Assembly: GCF_004365705.1 (NCBI RefSeq)
Contig: NZ_SOBN01000001.1
Coordinates: 1,628,555 to 1,692,554, forward strand
From: Streptomyces sp. 846.5
Lineage (GTDB): Bacteria; Actinomycetota; Actinomycetes; Streptomycetales; Streptomycetaceae
Direction: 5' to 3'
DNA: 64,000 nucleotides
In this document: one piece after another, positions 41,671-52,647 of the stretch
Numbering within the stretch: position 1 is the first letter of the stretch
Layout of the letters: every line of letters starts with the position of its first letter
Notes under the pieces: generated by a model
What the model was told of the DNA's origin: nothing
The model's database searches: none
The model's input: the letters and a program-made list of their open reading frames with translations, nothing else
Translations under genes and position numbers: made by a program

Positions 41671-43809
41671 TCAGGCGGCGAGCAGCTGGGCCTGGTGGAT
41701 CAGCTGGTCCGCCTGCCGCTCCAGGTTCGCGGCCTGGCGCGGGTCGACGCTCCTGTGGTGGAACGCGGCGCCGTCCAGCAGTGCCACGATCTGGTCGGCG
41801 AGCCCGTCCCGGGCGGACCCGAGAGCGGCGAGAGTCGCCTCGGTCGCGGTGTACTGCGTGTCACCGGCACTGGTCGAGGAGACCCCCCGGTTGGAAATGA
41901 CCAGCGTCGCGGCCGCGAAGTCCCCGACCCCCGCGTCAAGCTGCTTGTACGCGGCGGCGAGCCGCTGGTAGGCGCTCAGGTGGTCGGCCAGCGAGTCGGG
42001 CAGCGCACTGCGGCTGATGAACTCGGTCAGCACCCGGCCGTCGCTGCGGTAGGTGTCCTTCAGCCCGAGCAGCGCCAGCATGGTGGGCCGGATGTCGGTG
42101 TGGTCGGACCACACCTTCCCGGTGGTCCCGAGCTTGCGGACGCCCGGACCGACCAGGCCCAGCCAGGTGGTGTTGATGTCGGTCGCGAAGTCCCCGTGGT
42201 TCCAGGCGAACGCCGGGCCGAGGGCGACGCACGGCGAGGCGCAGCTGGCCGCGCCGCCGTAGACGTAGTAGTTCGGATCCGCGAACGAGGTGAAGGTCGG
42301 CGTTCGCAGCGGGTCCCCGCTGACCATGTGCAGCAGCTTCATCTCGGTCCGGTCGGCGAGATAGCTGTTGATGGTCCCCGACGTCCCGGTGATCGGGTTG
42401 ACCGCGGTGACCTTGGACCAGGCCTGTTCGAAGCTCCGGGTCACCGAGGCGTTCTGGGCCGGGTTGCCGGTGAGGTAGAAGTTGGGCGCGGAGTCCGCGT
42501 GCACCTTGAACGGGGTGGTGACACCCTGCTGGGTCGCCAGCAGCCCGGTGGCGTTCGCGTTGACCTCGCCGATCTGCTGGTAGGTGCAGGCCACGGTCAC
42601 GCCGTCGCAGTTCGCCGGGGTCGGCGCGCCGCCCACGAAGTGGTCGTTCTCGTCCGCGGTGACCACGAACAGCGTGTTCGAGGAGTTGATGCCGTCCTTG
42701 GACAGTCGGGTGAAGAAGCTGCCGAAGGCGTCGTCGTAGGACTTCAGCTGCGCCACGTAGCCGGCCTCGCCGGGTCCGTAGGCGCCACTGTTGGCACCGT
42801 GCTGGTCATGGGCGTCGGAGATGTAGGCGTAGGTGACCGGGACGCCGGACTCCTGCATCTGCGCCACATAGCCGAGCGAGTTGTTCGCCGTCATGCCGTC
42901 GAAGCCGGGGAAGCCCGCGTTGCCCTTGGAGTCGGTGATCTGCTTGCCGTCGGTGGAGTCCACCACGCCGTTCGCGGCGATGGCGGGGTCCACCGCCTTG
43001 GCGCCGAACAGCGCGCTGTAGCCGGTGTATCCGCCGGGCTCGTCGGGCAGCAGGTCGGCGCTGTTCGTGCTCTTGGCACAGACCGCGGAGGTCTTGGCAC
43101 AGTGGATGCCGATGCCGACGTAGTCGGCCTGGGCCTTCGCCGGATTCGCCTTGGCCTCGGCGGCCTCGGGCGAGGTGGCGCCGAACACCTTGTTGATGTC
43201 GACGGTGGTGTTCTCCAGGATGGTGTTCGCCGCCGAGACCGCGCCGAAGTCACAGCCGGCCTTGGTGTAGGCGGTCCACGGCGCCGGGGTGTTCTTCCCG
43301 GCCTGGGTGGTCATCGTGTAGGCGGAGTCGGTGGGCGTCGGCACCGAGCTGTCGGCCACCCCGTCGGTCCAGTACGCGAAGGTGCTGGCCGAGTTGGTGG
43401 TCCCGTCCGGGTTGTAGTACCGGTACGAGTTGGAGACCGGCTGGCCCTGGTCGCTTCCGTAGAGACCGGTGAGCGAGGTCAGGATGTCGTTGCCGGTGTG
43501 CGCGATCAGCGGGGTGTGGTGGTTGCTGTCCACCACGCCGTTGCTGTTCAGGAAGTTGAGCAGATGCGGCATCTGTTCGAGGTCCGAGGGGACATTGGGG
43601 TTGTCCCTGGTGAGGTGCACATTGTCGAACTGGAGATAGATCACATGGCTGACATCCCGCCCGCCGGCCGACAGCCGGCAGCCGGAGCTGCTGCCGCCGC
43701 TGCCCGATCCGTGCTGCGCTCCGGCCGCTGCCGACGCGCTGGTGCCCGATACGGCCCCCAGCCCCAGCCCGGCGGCCAGTGCCAGCGCCATCACTCTCTT
43801 CTTGCGCAT
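41671..43809 (-). CDS. Secreted alkaline phosphatase-superfamily phosphoesterase, PHO-box controlled
   Basis: 712 aa with a signal peptide (KKRVMALALAAGLGLGAVSG). Alkaline-phosphatase-superfamily metal and nucleophile positions are visible: Asp in VIYLQFDNVHL, Thr/Asn in LIAHTGNDILTSL, Asp/His in VVTADENDHFVGG and Asp-His in VWSDHTDIRPTMLALLGL. Cys pairs (VCAKST, CDGVTVACTY, CASPC) suggest an oxidising location. A C-terminal helical tail of about 100 residues contains YQRLAAAYKQLDAGV. GGGAGG precedes the ATG at 43809. A three-unit PHO box lies 97 bases upstream, so it is likely induced by phosphate starvation through PhoP. Substrate (phosphomonoester, diester or phospholipid) is not clear. 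Confidence 0.85.
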   Translation of the reverse strand: MRKKRVMALALAAGLGLGAVSGTSASAAAGAQHGSGSGGSSSGCRLSAGGRDVSHVIYLQFDNVHLTRDNPNVPSDLEQMPHLLNFLNSNGVVDSNHHTPLIAHTGNDILTSLTGLYGSDQGQPVSNSYRYYNPDGTTNSASTFAYWTDGVADSSVPTPTDSAYTMTTQAGKNTPAPWTAYTKAGCDFGAVSAANTILENTTVDINKVFGATSPEAAEAKANPAKAQADYVGIGIHCAKTSAVCAKSTNSADLLPDEPGGYTGYSALFGAKAVDPAIAANGVVDSTDGKQITDSKGNAGFPGFDGMTANNSLGYVAQMQESGVPVTYAYISDAHDQHGANSGAYGPGEAGYVAQLKSYDDAFGSFFTRLSKDGINSSNTLFVVTADENDHFVGGAPTPANCDGVTVACTYQQIGEVNANATGLLATQQGVTTPFKVHADSAPNFYLTGNPAQNASVTRSFEQAWSKVTAVNPITGTSGTINSYLADRTEMKLLHMVSGDPLRTPTFTSFADPNYYVYGGAASCASPCVALGPAFAWNHGDFATDINTTWLGLVGPGVRKLGTTGKVWSDHTDIRPTMLALLGLKDTYRSDGRVLTEFISRSALPDSLADHLSAYQRLAAAYKQLDAGVGDFAAATLVISNRGVSSTSAGDTQYTATEATLAALGSARDGLADQIVALLDGAAFHHRSVDPRQAANLERQADQLIHQAQLLAA

Positions 43810-43905
43810 CCTGCTCCCTCCCTGGACGCGGTCACGCGTCGCTGATGACGCGCGTAGATGAGGATGGCACAGGCTGCCCGGCGCCAACAGGGGGCACAAC
43901 CCCAT

Positions 43906-43938
43906 CACAGGTAAGCAATAGGTGAACTGACGGTAACT
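43906..43938 (-). promoter_or_regulatory. PHO box, three 11-base direct repeats
   Basis: Read on the minus strand: AGTTACCGTCA, GTTCACCTATT, GCTTACCTGTG, with the central unit an exact match to the PhoP core GTTCACC and the others differing at two core positions. It is 97 bases upstream of a secreted phosphatase. A further lone unit GTTCACCTCCC lies at 43982-43992. Confidence 0.65.
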
Positions 43939-44096
43939 CACCTCATCCGGACCTCAACGGCGTCATCTCCCGCAAGGGAAAGGGAGGTGAACCAGACCTT
44001 CGCACGCCCCTCGTACACACCACGCTCGCCGTGGGGCCGCCCCGGATTCGTCCGCATGCGCCCCAGGGCCCCCGGCGCCACCCGTAGAATCGCCGG

Positions 44097-46067
<1,971 letters not shown>

Positions 46068-46139
46068 GCCGCCGCGGGTTCTCCGCTCCCCGCCCCGCCT
46101 CTCCCTATCACCAACGACCACTCGCTATAGAGTCGACCC

Positions 46140-46793
46140 ATGAGCAACAGCAACCATGAGGACGAGATCCTGGACACGGTGGCCGTGCTGGGTGACCCCG
46201 TGCGGCGCAGGCTGTACCAGGCGGTGTCGGCGGTGCCGACCGCCGTGGGGCGGGATGCGGCTGCCGTGGCGGTGGGGGTTTCGCGCTCGCTGGCGGCGTT
46301 CCATCTGGACCGGCTGGTCGAGGCCGGGCTGCTGACGGTGACGTACCAGCGGCTCTCGGGGCGCAGCGGGCCGGGGGCCGGGCGGCCCGCGAAGCTGTAT
46401 CAGCGGGCTTCGGGGGAAAGGGAGTTGTCGCTGCCGCCGCGCAGCTACGACTCGGTCGCCCGGCTCCTTGCCGACGTCGTCGAACGGGCCGGTCTCGACC
46501 GGGAGTTGCAGTCCGCCGCGCGGCAGGCCGGGGCCGATGTGACCGCTGACGGCGGCCGCGATCCCGAAACCGAGCTGCGGGAGCGGGGGTACGAGCCGTA
46601 CTGGGACCAGGCGACCCTGCGACTGCACAACTGCCCGTTCCGCTCGCTGGCCGAGGAGTTCCCTGCGTTGATCTGCGGGATGAACCTGGCCCTGGTCGAA
46701 GGAATGCTGCCTGGCGACTGGACGGCGGTGCTGGATCCACTCCCGAAGGAGGGCTGCTGCGTGGCACTCATGTCTAAAAACAATTTCCATTGA
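46140..46793 (+). CDS. Winged-helix regulator with SufR-like C-terminal cysteines
   Basis: 217 aa. Residues 10-70 form a winged helix (ILDTVAVLGDPVRRRLYQAV, VSRSLAAFHLDRLVEAGLLT), followed by GRPAKLYQRA, a wing signature of the DeoR/ArsR-like SufR group. The C-terminal domain holds C165 (LHNCPFRSLAEEFP), C179 (ICGMNLALVEGML) and C206-C207. SufR iron-sulfur sensors use C-x12/13-C-x13-C-x14-C; here the first, second and fourth positions are kept (C165-x13-C179-x27-C207) and the third is absent. It may bind a cluster or have lost it. ATG at 46140 starts 72 bases after recQ. A DUF3291 gene follows 32 bases downstream and is a likely target. Confidence 0.8.
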   Translation: MSNSNHEDEILDTVAVLGDPVRRRLYQAVSAVPTAVGRDAAAVAVGVSRSLAAFHLDRLVEAGLLTVTYQRLSGRSGPGAGRPAKLYQRASGERELSLPPRSYDSVARLLADVVERAGLDRELQSAARQAGADVTADGGRDPETELRERGYEPYWDQATLRLHNCPFRSLAEEFPALICGMNLALVEGMLPGDWTAVLDPLPKEGCCVALMSKNNFH

Positions 46794-46825
46794 CGTTAGA
46801 AGGTCGGTCCGGTCATGCTGTCCCC

Positions 46826-47302
46826 ATGGCTGACTTCCATCTCGCCCAGGTCAACATCGGACGCATCCTCGCCACACTCGACGGCCCGGTCCTGGCCGAC
46901 TTCGTGGCCCATCTGCCCGAGATCAACGCCCTGGCCGACGGGGCTCCGGGCTTCGTCTGGCGTCTGGTCGACGAAGGGGGCGCGGACTCCACCGGTCTGC
47001 GCCCCGACGACCACGACGACATGCTGCTGATCAACCTCGCGGTCTGGGAGTCGATCCAGGCGCTGAAGGACTTCACCTACCGGAGCGATCACCTGAAGGT
47101 GCTCAGCCGCCGCCGTGAGTGGTTCGAGCGGCTGGCCGAGCACCATCTGGCGATGTGGTGGGTTCCCGCCGGTCATCTCCCCACCACCGCCGAGGCGATG
47201 CAGCGCATCGCGCTCATCCGCGAACACGGGGAGGGTCCCAACGCGTTCACCTTCCGCAACCCGCATCCGGCACCGACGCCGGCACCGCTGACGATCTCCT
47301 GA
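46826..47302 (+). CDS. DUF3291-family protein
   Basis: 158 aa. It matches the DUF3291 family pattern: ADFHLAQVNIGRILATLDGP near the N-terminus, PEINALADGAPGFVWRL, INLAVWESIQALKDFTYRS and HHLAMWWVPAGHLPTTAEAM. The fold is a dimeric alpha-beta barrel like the ABM family, with conserved Trp and His residues that could line a pocket. No reaction is known to me. ATG at 46826 begins the conserved region; it is just downstream of the SufR-like regulator and likely in the same transcript. Confidence 0.85.
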   Translation: MADFHLAQVNIGRILATLDGPVLADFVAHLPEINALADGAPGFVWRLVDEGGADSTGLRPDDHDDMLLINLAVWESIQALKDFTYRSDHLKVLSRRREWFERLAEHHLAMWWVPAGHLPTTAEAMQRIALIREHGEGPNAFTFRNPHPAPTPAPLTIS

Positions 47303-47309
47303 CACTCGG

Positions 47310-48077
47310 TCAGGCGTCGCGCAGCCGGAGCAGCAGCCCGCCTGCGAGCAGCGATCCGGCCGCCCAGGCGGCGAGCACGCCCAGCCCGGCCCAGGGTCCG
47401 ATCGGCAGGCTGCGCAGGCCCGTTGTCGCCTGGATCGCGAGTCCGGCGGTCATCGGGGCGATCTGCTGCAGGTGGCGCTGCCAGTACGGGTCGGTCACCA
47501 CCGAGGCGACGATCGGGAAGATGAAGAGCAGCGCCAGGACCACCCCCACCGCCGTGGCCGAGTCCCGTACCGCGGTGGCAACGCCCAGGCTGAGCAGGGC
47601 GATCAGCGCGAAGTAGAGGACCGAGCCGACGGCGGCGCGCAGCACCGCGCCGTCGCTCGGCGAGAGTTGGGGATACCCGTGGGCGGCGGTGAAACCGTGG
47701 CCCGGCAGGATCAGCGCTCCGGCGACCAGACTCCCGAGCACGGCGACGACGCCCGCCGCTGCCGCTGCGCCGGCGACCAGGGTCGCCTTCGCGGCCAGCA
47801 CGGTCCAGCGGCGCGGCATCGCCCCCAACGTGGTGCGGATCATTCCGGTGCTGTACTCGCCGCCGATCGCCAGGACGGACAGGGTCGCGACGACGACCTG
47901 GCCGAGGTAGACCCCGGCGAGGGCGAGCTTCGCCGGGTCGGACGCACTGGCCGTGGTCGCCGTCGCGGCAACCCCCGTGCTCACCCCGACAGTGAGCACC
48001 ACCACGCCGATCAGCAGTGCCGCCGTTCCCGGCTGGGTGCGCAGCTTGGTCCACTCCGCGTGCAGGGCGAGTCTCAT
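47310..48077 (-). CDS. ABC-2-type permease subunit
   Basis: 255 aa, six helices. LRLALHAEWTKLRTQPGTAA at the start is the cytoplasmic motif of ABC-2 permeases (ExxKxRT), then GGEYSTGMIRTTLGAMPRRW, the conserved loop also found in the next-upstream permease. The C-terminal segment GPWAGLGVLAAWAAGSLLAG closes the fold. ATG at 48077 overlaps the upstream permease's stop by four bases. It converges on the DUF3291 gene with only seven bases between stops. Probably forms a heterodimer with the larger permease. Confidence 0.87.
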   Translation of the reverse strand: MRLALHAEWTKLRTQPGTAALLIGVVVLTVGVSTGVAATATTASASDPAKLALAGVYLGQVVVATLSVLAIGGEYSTGMIRTTLGAMPRRWTVLAAKATLVAGAAAAAGVVAVLGSLVAGALILPGHGFTAAHGYPQLSPSDGAVLRAAVGSVLYFALIALLSLGVATAVRDSATAVGVVLALLFIFPIVASVVTDPYWQRHLQQIAPMTAGLAIQATTGLRSLPIGPWAGLGVLAAWAAGSLLAGGLLLRLRDA

Positions 48078-49615
48078 GCGTCCCTCCGGCGGAGCAGGTG
48101 GGCGGCGACGCCCAGGGCAAGTGCGGCCCAGCAGCACATCACCGCGAGACCGGCCCACGGCGACAGCGGGAAGTAGCCGTACGACGGTGTGTAGACACTG
48201 TCGACCTGGATGAACGCCCGGAGGCTCTGCTGGATCGCGAAACCTGCCGCCGGGGTGATCCGCAGCAGCCACTCCGAGGGGCCGGCCGGCAGCACCGAGG
48301 CACTCGCCAGGATGTAGGGCAGGACGATCACCGCGATGACGATGGTGACCGCCCCCGCACTGCGCCGCAGGATCGTGCCGACGGCCAGAGCGAGGACGGC
48401 GGCGACGGCGAGCAGCGCCCCCGTGCCGACCACCAGTCGCAGCTCGGTGAGCAGGCCGACGGGGTAGAGCACATTGCCGTTGGCCTTCAGTATGTGCACA
48501 CACAGCGGGATCGCCACCGTCGCTGCCACCACCCCGGTGGTGAACGCGACCGCACCCGCGACCACCGCCTTGGCCGCCAGGACCCGGCCGCGCCCCTGGC
48601 TCGCGGTCAGCGTGGTTCGGATCAGTCCGCGTCGATACTCGGCAGTGATGAACAGTGTGCCGAGCACGATCACGACCACCAGCCCCGCGAAGGTGCCGAC
48701 CAGGGTGCGTTCGACCGCCTCACCGTCCCCCATCGGGCCGCCCACGGCCGGGGCGATATCGCCCGACCCGCGCACGGTGAAGGCACCGGTGGCCTGGTCC
48801 TGCTGGAAGCCGGCGGACGACGGGGAGCCCTGGCCCCTGGCGCCTGATCCGACGTCATCTCCCTTCCAGTCCGCGCCGGAACTCCCGCCCTGAAGGCTGA
48901 CCTGGTCGAGCGTCGCAACTGCGGTGGAGGGGCTACTGGTGCCGCTGGACCCGCCGAAACCCGACGAGATTGTCTGCACCGCCTCGGGCGAGGTCGCGAA
49001 CAACCCGATCTGGACCGTGGACGGAAGCCCGGCCAGGCGCGCGGTGCCGATCAGAGACCAGTTGCTGCCGTCGGCGGAGTCGTAGCCGGTGAGCGTGGAG
49101 CCGGCACGGGTCAGCCGCAGCCAGCGCGGGGAGCTCGCGGAGGCCTCGCCGGAGAGCCCCGCGGTGTCGTGGGTGAAGTCGTACTGCATCCGCACCCCGT
49201 GGGCACTGGTGACCAGGACCGCCGCGTAGGCCGAGCCCGGACCGGTACCGTTCTTGACGATGACTCCGGCCTTGGACCAGGGCGAGAGACTCGACAGTCC
49301 GGTGACCCTGGCCGTGATGCTCCCGTCCCCGACCAGCGACTGGTGCACAAAGTAGAAGGCGTCGCTAACAGCCTCTCCGTCGGGGCCGACCGGGGCCGTG
49401 GGGCAGGCGATGGGCCCGTTCGGGCCGCCGCAACTGCGGTGACTGCTCAGGGCACTGAGCAGCCCGACCCCGACCAGCAGCAGCGCGGCGACGACCAGGC
49501 CGACCATCCAGCTGCGCACAGTACGGAACTTGGTCCACTCGGCCCGCAGCAACTGCGGGAAGCCGGCCCGGGCGCCCTGCGCCTGCGAGCGGTACGGCGC
49601 GATCGTCGCGCTCAT
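48074..49615 (-). CDS. ABC-2-type permease with inserted extracytoplasmic lectin-like domain
   Basis: 513 aa. The N-terminus repeats the ExxKxRT motif (RAEWTKFRTVRSWMVGLVVA). After the first helix, an extracytoplasmic segment of about 220 residues contains a concanavalin/DUF1349-like domain (DGSITARVTGLSSLSPWSKA, WLRLTRAGSTLTGYDSADGS, VQIGLFATSPEAVQ), then a Gly/Ser-rich stretch and five further helices with AEYRRGLIRTTLTASQGRGR. Such domains bind carbohydrates or peptides in other proteins. ATG at 49615 overlaps the ATPase stop. The insertion may sense or capture the substrate, for instance a cell-wall-active compound. Confidence 0.85.
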   Translation of the reverse strand: MSATIAPYRSQAQGARAGFPQLLRAEWTKFRTVRSWMVGLVVAALLLVGVGLLSALSSHRSCGGPNGPIACPTAPVGPDGEAVSDAFYFVHQSLVGDGSITARVTGLSSLSPWSKAGVIVKNGTGPGSAYAAVLVTSAHGVRMQYDFTHDTAGLSGEASASSPRWLRLTRAGSTLTGYDSADGSNWSLIGTARLAGLPSTVQIGLFATSPEAVQTISSGFGGSSGTSSPSTAVATLDQVSLQGGSSGADWKGDDVGSGARGQGSPSSAGFQQDQATGAFTVRGSGDIAPAVGGPMGDGEAVERTLVGTFAGLVVVIVLGTLFITAEYRRGLIRTTLTASQGRGRVLAAKAVVAGAVAFTTGVVAATVAIPLCVHILKANGNVLYPVGLLTELRLVVGTGALLAVAAVLALAVGTILRRSAGAVTIVIAVIVLPYILASASVLPAGPSEWLLRITPAAGFAIQQSLRAFIQVDSVYTPSYGYFPLSPWAGLAVMCCWAALALGVAAHLLRRRDA

Positions 49616-50568
49616 CGCGCCACCCCCTCGGCCGACGCACCAGCTGCGCTGTCCGTGCTCGCACCGCGGAACTCCACCGCGTCCCTGGTGAGTTCCATGT
49701 ACGCCTCTTCCAACGTCGCCCGGTGCGCGGACACCTCCGAGAACGGCACGCCGTCCGCCGCGAGCAGGGCGACGATGCGTTCCGCCGCCAGTCCCGACAC
49801 GGTGAGCGTCTCCCGGTCGGTGGCCGCCACCGTGGCGCCGGCCCGCGCCAGCAGCGACATCGCCGCCGAGCGCTCCGAGGTGCGCAGCGTGACCCGGTCC
49901 CCGGACGCGGCCGCGACCAGCTCGCGGACGCTGGTGTCGGCGATGACCCGGCCGCGCCCCAGCACCAGCAAATGGTCTGCAGTGTCCTGCAGTTCGCTCA
50001 TCAGATGGCTGGAGACCAGAACGGCCCGTCCCTGCGCGGCCAGTGAACGCAGCAGCCCGCGCATCCACACGATCCCCTCCGGGTCCAGCCCGTTGAAGGG
50101 CTCGTCCAGCATCAGCACCGGGGGGTCGCCGAGCAGCGCGGCGGCTATCCCGAGCCGCTGCCGCATCCCCAGGGAGTAGCCCCCGGCCCGGCGGCGGGCT
50201 GCCGTCTCCAGACCGGCCAGCCGCATCACCTCGTCGACCCGCTTTGCGCTCAGCCCCTGGGAGTGGGCGAGCCACAGCAGATGGTTGCGGGCGGTCCGGC
50301 TGGGCTGCAGCGCGGCGGCGTCCAGCAGCGCACCGACGTGGCTCAGCGGGTGCCGGAGGGTCCGGTACTCGTGTCCGCCGATGAGTGCGGTGCCCGCGTC
50401 CGCCGCGTCCAGGCCCAGGATCACCCGCATCGTGGTGGACTTCCCCGCGCCGTTGGGTCCCACAAAGCCGGTTGTCTGACCCGGCGTCACCGTGAATGTC
50501 AGGCCGTCCAGGGCCTGTGTCGGCCCGAAGCGCTTGCGCAGGCCGGTTACCGCGATGGTTGCTTCCAT
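49612..50568 (-). CDS. ABC transporter ATP-binding protein (DrrA-like)
   Basis: 318 aa. Walker A GPNGAGKST, signature YSLGMRQRLGIAAAL, Walker B VLMLDEPFNGLD and switch His in VLVSSHLMSEL are intact. The HVGALLDAAALQPSRTARNH stretch is common in bacitracin/antibiotic-resistance type exporters. The C-terminal 100 residues form a regulatory domain (VTLRTSERSAAMSLLARAGA). ATG at 50568 is preferred; 50580 is possible. It is first in the operon and divergent from a NarL-type two-component system, a typical arrangement in which the regulator controls the transporter. Confidence 0.92.
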   Translation of the reverse strand: MEATIAVTGLRKRFGPTQALDGLTFTVTPGQTTGFVGPNGAGKSTTMRVILGLDAADAGTALIGGHEYRTLRHPLSHVGALLDAAALQPSRTARNHLLWLAHSQGLSAKRVDEVMRLAGLETAARRRAGGYSLGMRQRLGIAAALLGDPPVLMLDEPFNGLDPEGIVWMRGLLRSLAAQGRAVLVSSHLMSELQDTADHLLVLGRGRVIADTSVRELVAAASGDRVTLRTSERSAAMSLLARAGATVAATDRETLTVSGLAAERIVALLAADGVPFSEVSAHRATLEEAYMELTRDAVEFRGASTDSAAGASAEGVAR

Positions 50569-50659
50569 GACAGAAATCATGGCGACGGGCACCGGCGCGG
50601 TCGTCGCGCCGTGGAGCCATCTTGCCTGTCACCGATGCCAGGGACTCTCCCGCCCGCGC

Positions 50660-50677
50660 ATCCCCCGCACGGGGGAT
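50660..50677. promoter_or_regulatory. Palindrome in the ABC/two-component divergent region
   Basis: ATCCCCCGCACGGGGGAT is a perfect 7-base inverted repeat with a 4-base spacer, midway between the divergent ATPase and kinase starts. It could be the NarL-type regulator's site or a hairpin. Confidence 0.4.
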
Positions 50678-50727
50678 CCCCGCGTCCCTGACCCGAGGGT
50701 CGCCAACGCGCCGTGCCTGCGACGACA

Positions 50728-51915
50728 ATGATCGACGTGATGCGAGCGGACGAGAGCAGGCAGGAGCGACCCCGAGGGGAGGGGCGGGCCCTCGCCGTGG
50801 TCACCGCCCTGCTCGCGCTGGCCGCGACGGTCGAGTGGGCCGTCCGCACCGCCGCAGCCCCGCCGACCTTCCAACTCGGCCTGCTGCTCTGCCTGCTCAC
50901 GCTCGCCGGGACGCTGCCGCTGGCGCTGCCGCGTCCGGACCTCTCCGCCGCCACCGTCACCCTGGCCGTGGTGCTGTCGCTGGTGCCCTTCCACACCCTG
51001 ACCGGCGCCGCCGCATGCGCCCAACTGGTCGCGCTGTACCGGCTCGGCCGCAGCGGTGCGCAGCCGGCCGCCGCGGTGCTCGCCCTGCCGTTCCTGGCAC
51101 TGGCGCTCAGCGATCCCGCGGACACCCCTACCAGGGTGCTCACCGTGCTGCTCGCGACCCTGGCCCCGACGGCCGCCTGGGCCGGCGCCGCGCAGCGGGC
51201 CAGGGACGAGGCGCTGGAGAGCAGCGCCGCCCGACAGGTCGTCGTCGGCACTCTGCTGGAGCACACCGCGCGCGGCGAACGGGCGCGGATAGCACGGGAG
51301 TTGCACGATGTGGTGGCCCATCACATCTCGATGATCTCGGTGCAGGCCGAGACGGCCCGGCTGACCACTCCCGGCCTGCCTGCCGCCGGTGCGCAACGGC
51401 TGTCCGCGATCGGCGACACCGCTCGCGCCGCGCTGACCGAGATGCGCCGGCTGCTGGGCGTCCTTCGTGAGGACGCCGGGACCGAAACCGCCGCCGCGCC
51501 CGCGGAGCGCCGTCCCCAGCCCGGGCTCGGCCAGCTCAACGACCTGCTGGACGACGCCCGGGACGCGGCGGGGACGGGCACCCGGCTCATCCTGCGGGGG
51601 CTGCCCGACCGGCTCGACCCCGGGGTCGAACTGGCCGCCTACCGGATCGTCCAGGAGGCCCTCACCAATGCCCGACGACACGCGCCGGGCGCCGCCGTGG
51701 ACGTGGAACTGCACTACACCGACGAATCGTTGCGGCTGCGCATCCGCGACAACGGACCGGGCCCGGCCCCCGAACCGGCGGTCGGCGGCCATGGACTGCT
51801 CGGCATGCGCGAGAGGGCCGCCGCCGTGGGCGGCGAGCTGCGCACCGGCCCCGCGCCCGGCGGCGGCTTCCTCGTCGAAACCGTACTGCCGACCAGGTCG
51901 GAGGCCGTCCGATGA
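50728..51915 (+). CDS. NarL-type sensor histidine kinase
   Basis: About 395 aa. Four to five N-terminal helices (LAVVTALLALAATVEWAV, LLLCLLTLAGTLPLALP, TVTLAVVLSLVPFHTLTG) with almost no extracytoplasmic loop, then HisKA_3 with the phosphorylated His in RIARELHDVVAHHISMISVQ and HATPase_c with YRIVQEALTNARRHAPG and GGHGLLGMRERAAAVGG. Such kinases, including the LiaS/DesK-like group, sense events within the membrane. Start is uncertain (GTG 50713, ATG 50728 or 50740). It overlaps the regulator gene by four bases. Confidence 0.9.
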   Translation: MIDVMRADESRQERPRGEGRALAVVTALLALAATVEWAVRTAAAPPTFQLGLLLCLLTLAGTLPLALPRPDLSAATVTLAVVLSLVPFHTLTGAAACAQLVALYRLGRSGAQPAAAVLALPFLALALSDPADTPTRVLTVLLATLAPTAAWAGAAQRARDEALESSAARQVVVGTLLEHTARGERARIARELHDVVAHHISMISVQAETARLTTPGLPAAGAQRLSAIGDTARAALTEMRRLLGVLREDAGTETAAAPAERRPQPGLGQLNDLLDDARDAAGTGTRLILRGLPDRLDPGVELAAYRIVQEALTNARRHAPGAAVDVELHYTDESLRLRIRDNGPGPAPEPAVGGHGLLGMRERAAAVGGELRTGPAPGGGFLVETVLPTRSEAVR

Positions 51916-52631
51916 CCAACCCCCAGCACACGCCCGGAACAACCGCACCGGTCCGCATCGTCGTCGCCGACGACCACCAGGTGGTCCGCACCGGCTTCGC
52001 CGCGCTGCTCGACACCCAGCCGGACTTCACCGTCGTCGGCACGGCCTCCGACGGGACCGAGGCGGTGCTGATCTGCCGCGAACTGCGCCCCGACGTCGTA
52101 CTGATGGACGTCCGGATGCCGGGCACCGACGGGATCGAGGCCACCCGGCAGCTCACCGGCTCGGGAGTGGAGACAGACCGTCCACGCATCCTCATCCTGA
52201 CCACCTTCGACCTGGACGAGTACGTCTACGACGCGCTGCGCGCCGGAGCCAACGGCTTCCTGCTGAAGGACGTCACCGCGGAGCGGCTGTTCGACGCGGT
52301 GCGGATCATCGCCGACGGCGAAGCCCTGCTCGCCCCCACGGTCACCCGCAGGCTCATCAGCGAGTTCACCCGGCATCGGCCCACCCGCGCGGACGACCGG
52401 CCGGCCGCGTCGCTCACCGCCCTCACCGACCGGGAGACCCAGGTGCTCCGCCTGCTCGCCGAGGGCCTGTCCAACTCCGAGATCGCGGTCCGGCTGGTGG
52501 TCACCGAGGAGACCGTGAAGACCCATGTGAGCCGCATCCTGAGCAAGCTCGGCCTGCGCGACCGGACCCAGGCCGTGGTCGCGGCCTACGAGACCGGACT
52601 GGTGGTCCCCGGCGCCCACGACCCTGCCTGA
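51912..52631 (+). CDS. NarL/LuxR-family response regulator
   Basis: 239 aa. Receiver with acidic pair at D20-D21 (VVADDHQVVRTGF), phosphoacceptor D66 (VVLMDVRMPG) and conserved Lys in GFLLKDVTAERL; C-terminal LuxR HTH LTDRETQVLRLLAEGLSNSE, then ETVKTHVSRILSKLGLRD. ATG overlaps the kinase stop (ATGA). It probably controls the divergent ABC exporter. A 25-base-pair terminator hairpin follows. Confidence 0.94.
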   Translation: MTNPQHTPGTTAPVRIVVADDHQVVRTGFAALLDTQPDFTVVGTASDGTEAVLICRELRPDVVLMDVRMPGTDGIEATRQLTGSGVETDRPRILILTTFDLDEYVYDALRAGANGFLLKDVTAERLFDAVRIIADGEALLAPTVTRRLISEFTRHRPTRADDRPAASLTALTDRETQVLRLLAEGLSNSEIAVRLVVTEETVKTHVSRILSKLGLRDRTQAVVAAYETGLVVPGAHDPA

Positions 52632-52647
52632 CACCCGACTCCGCACT

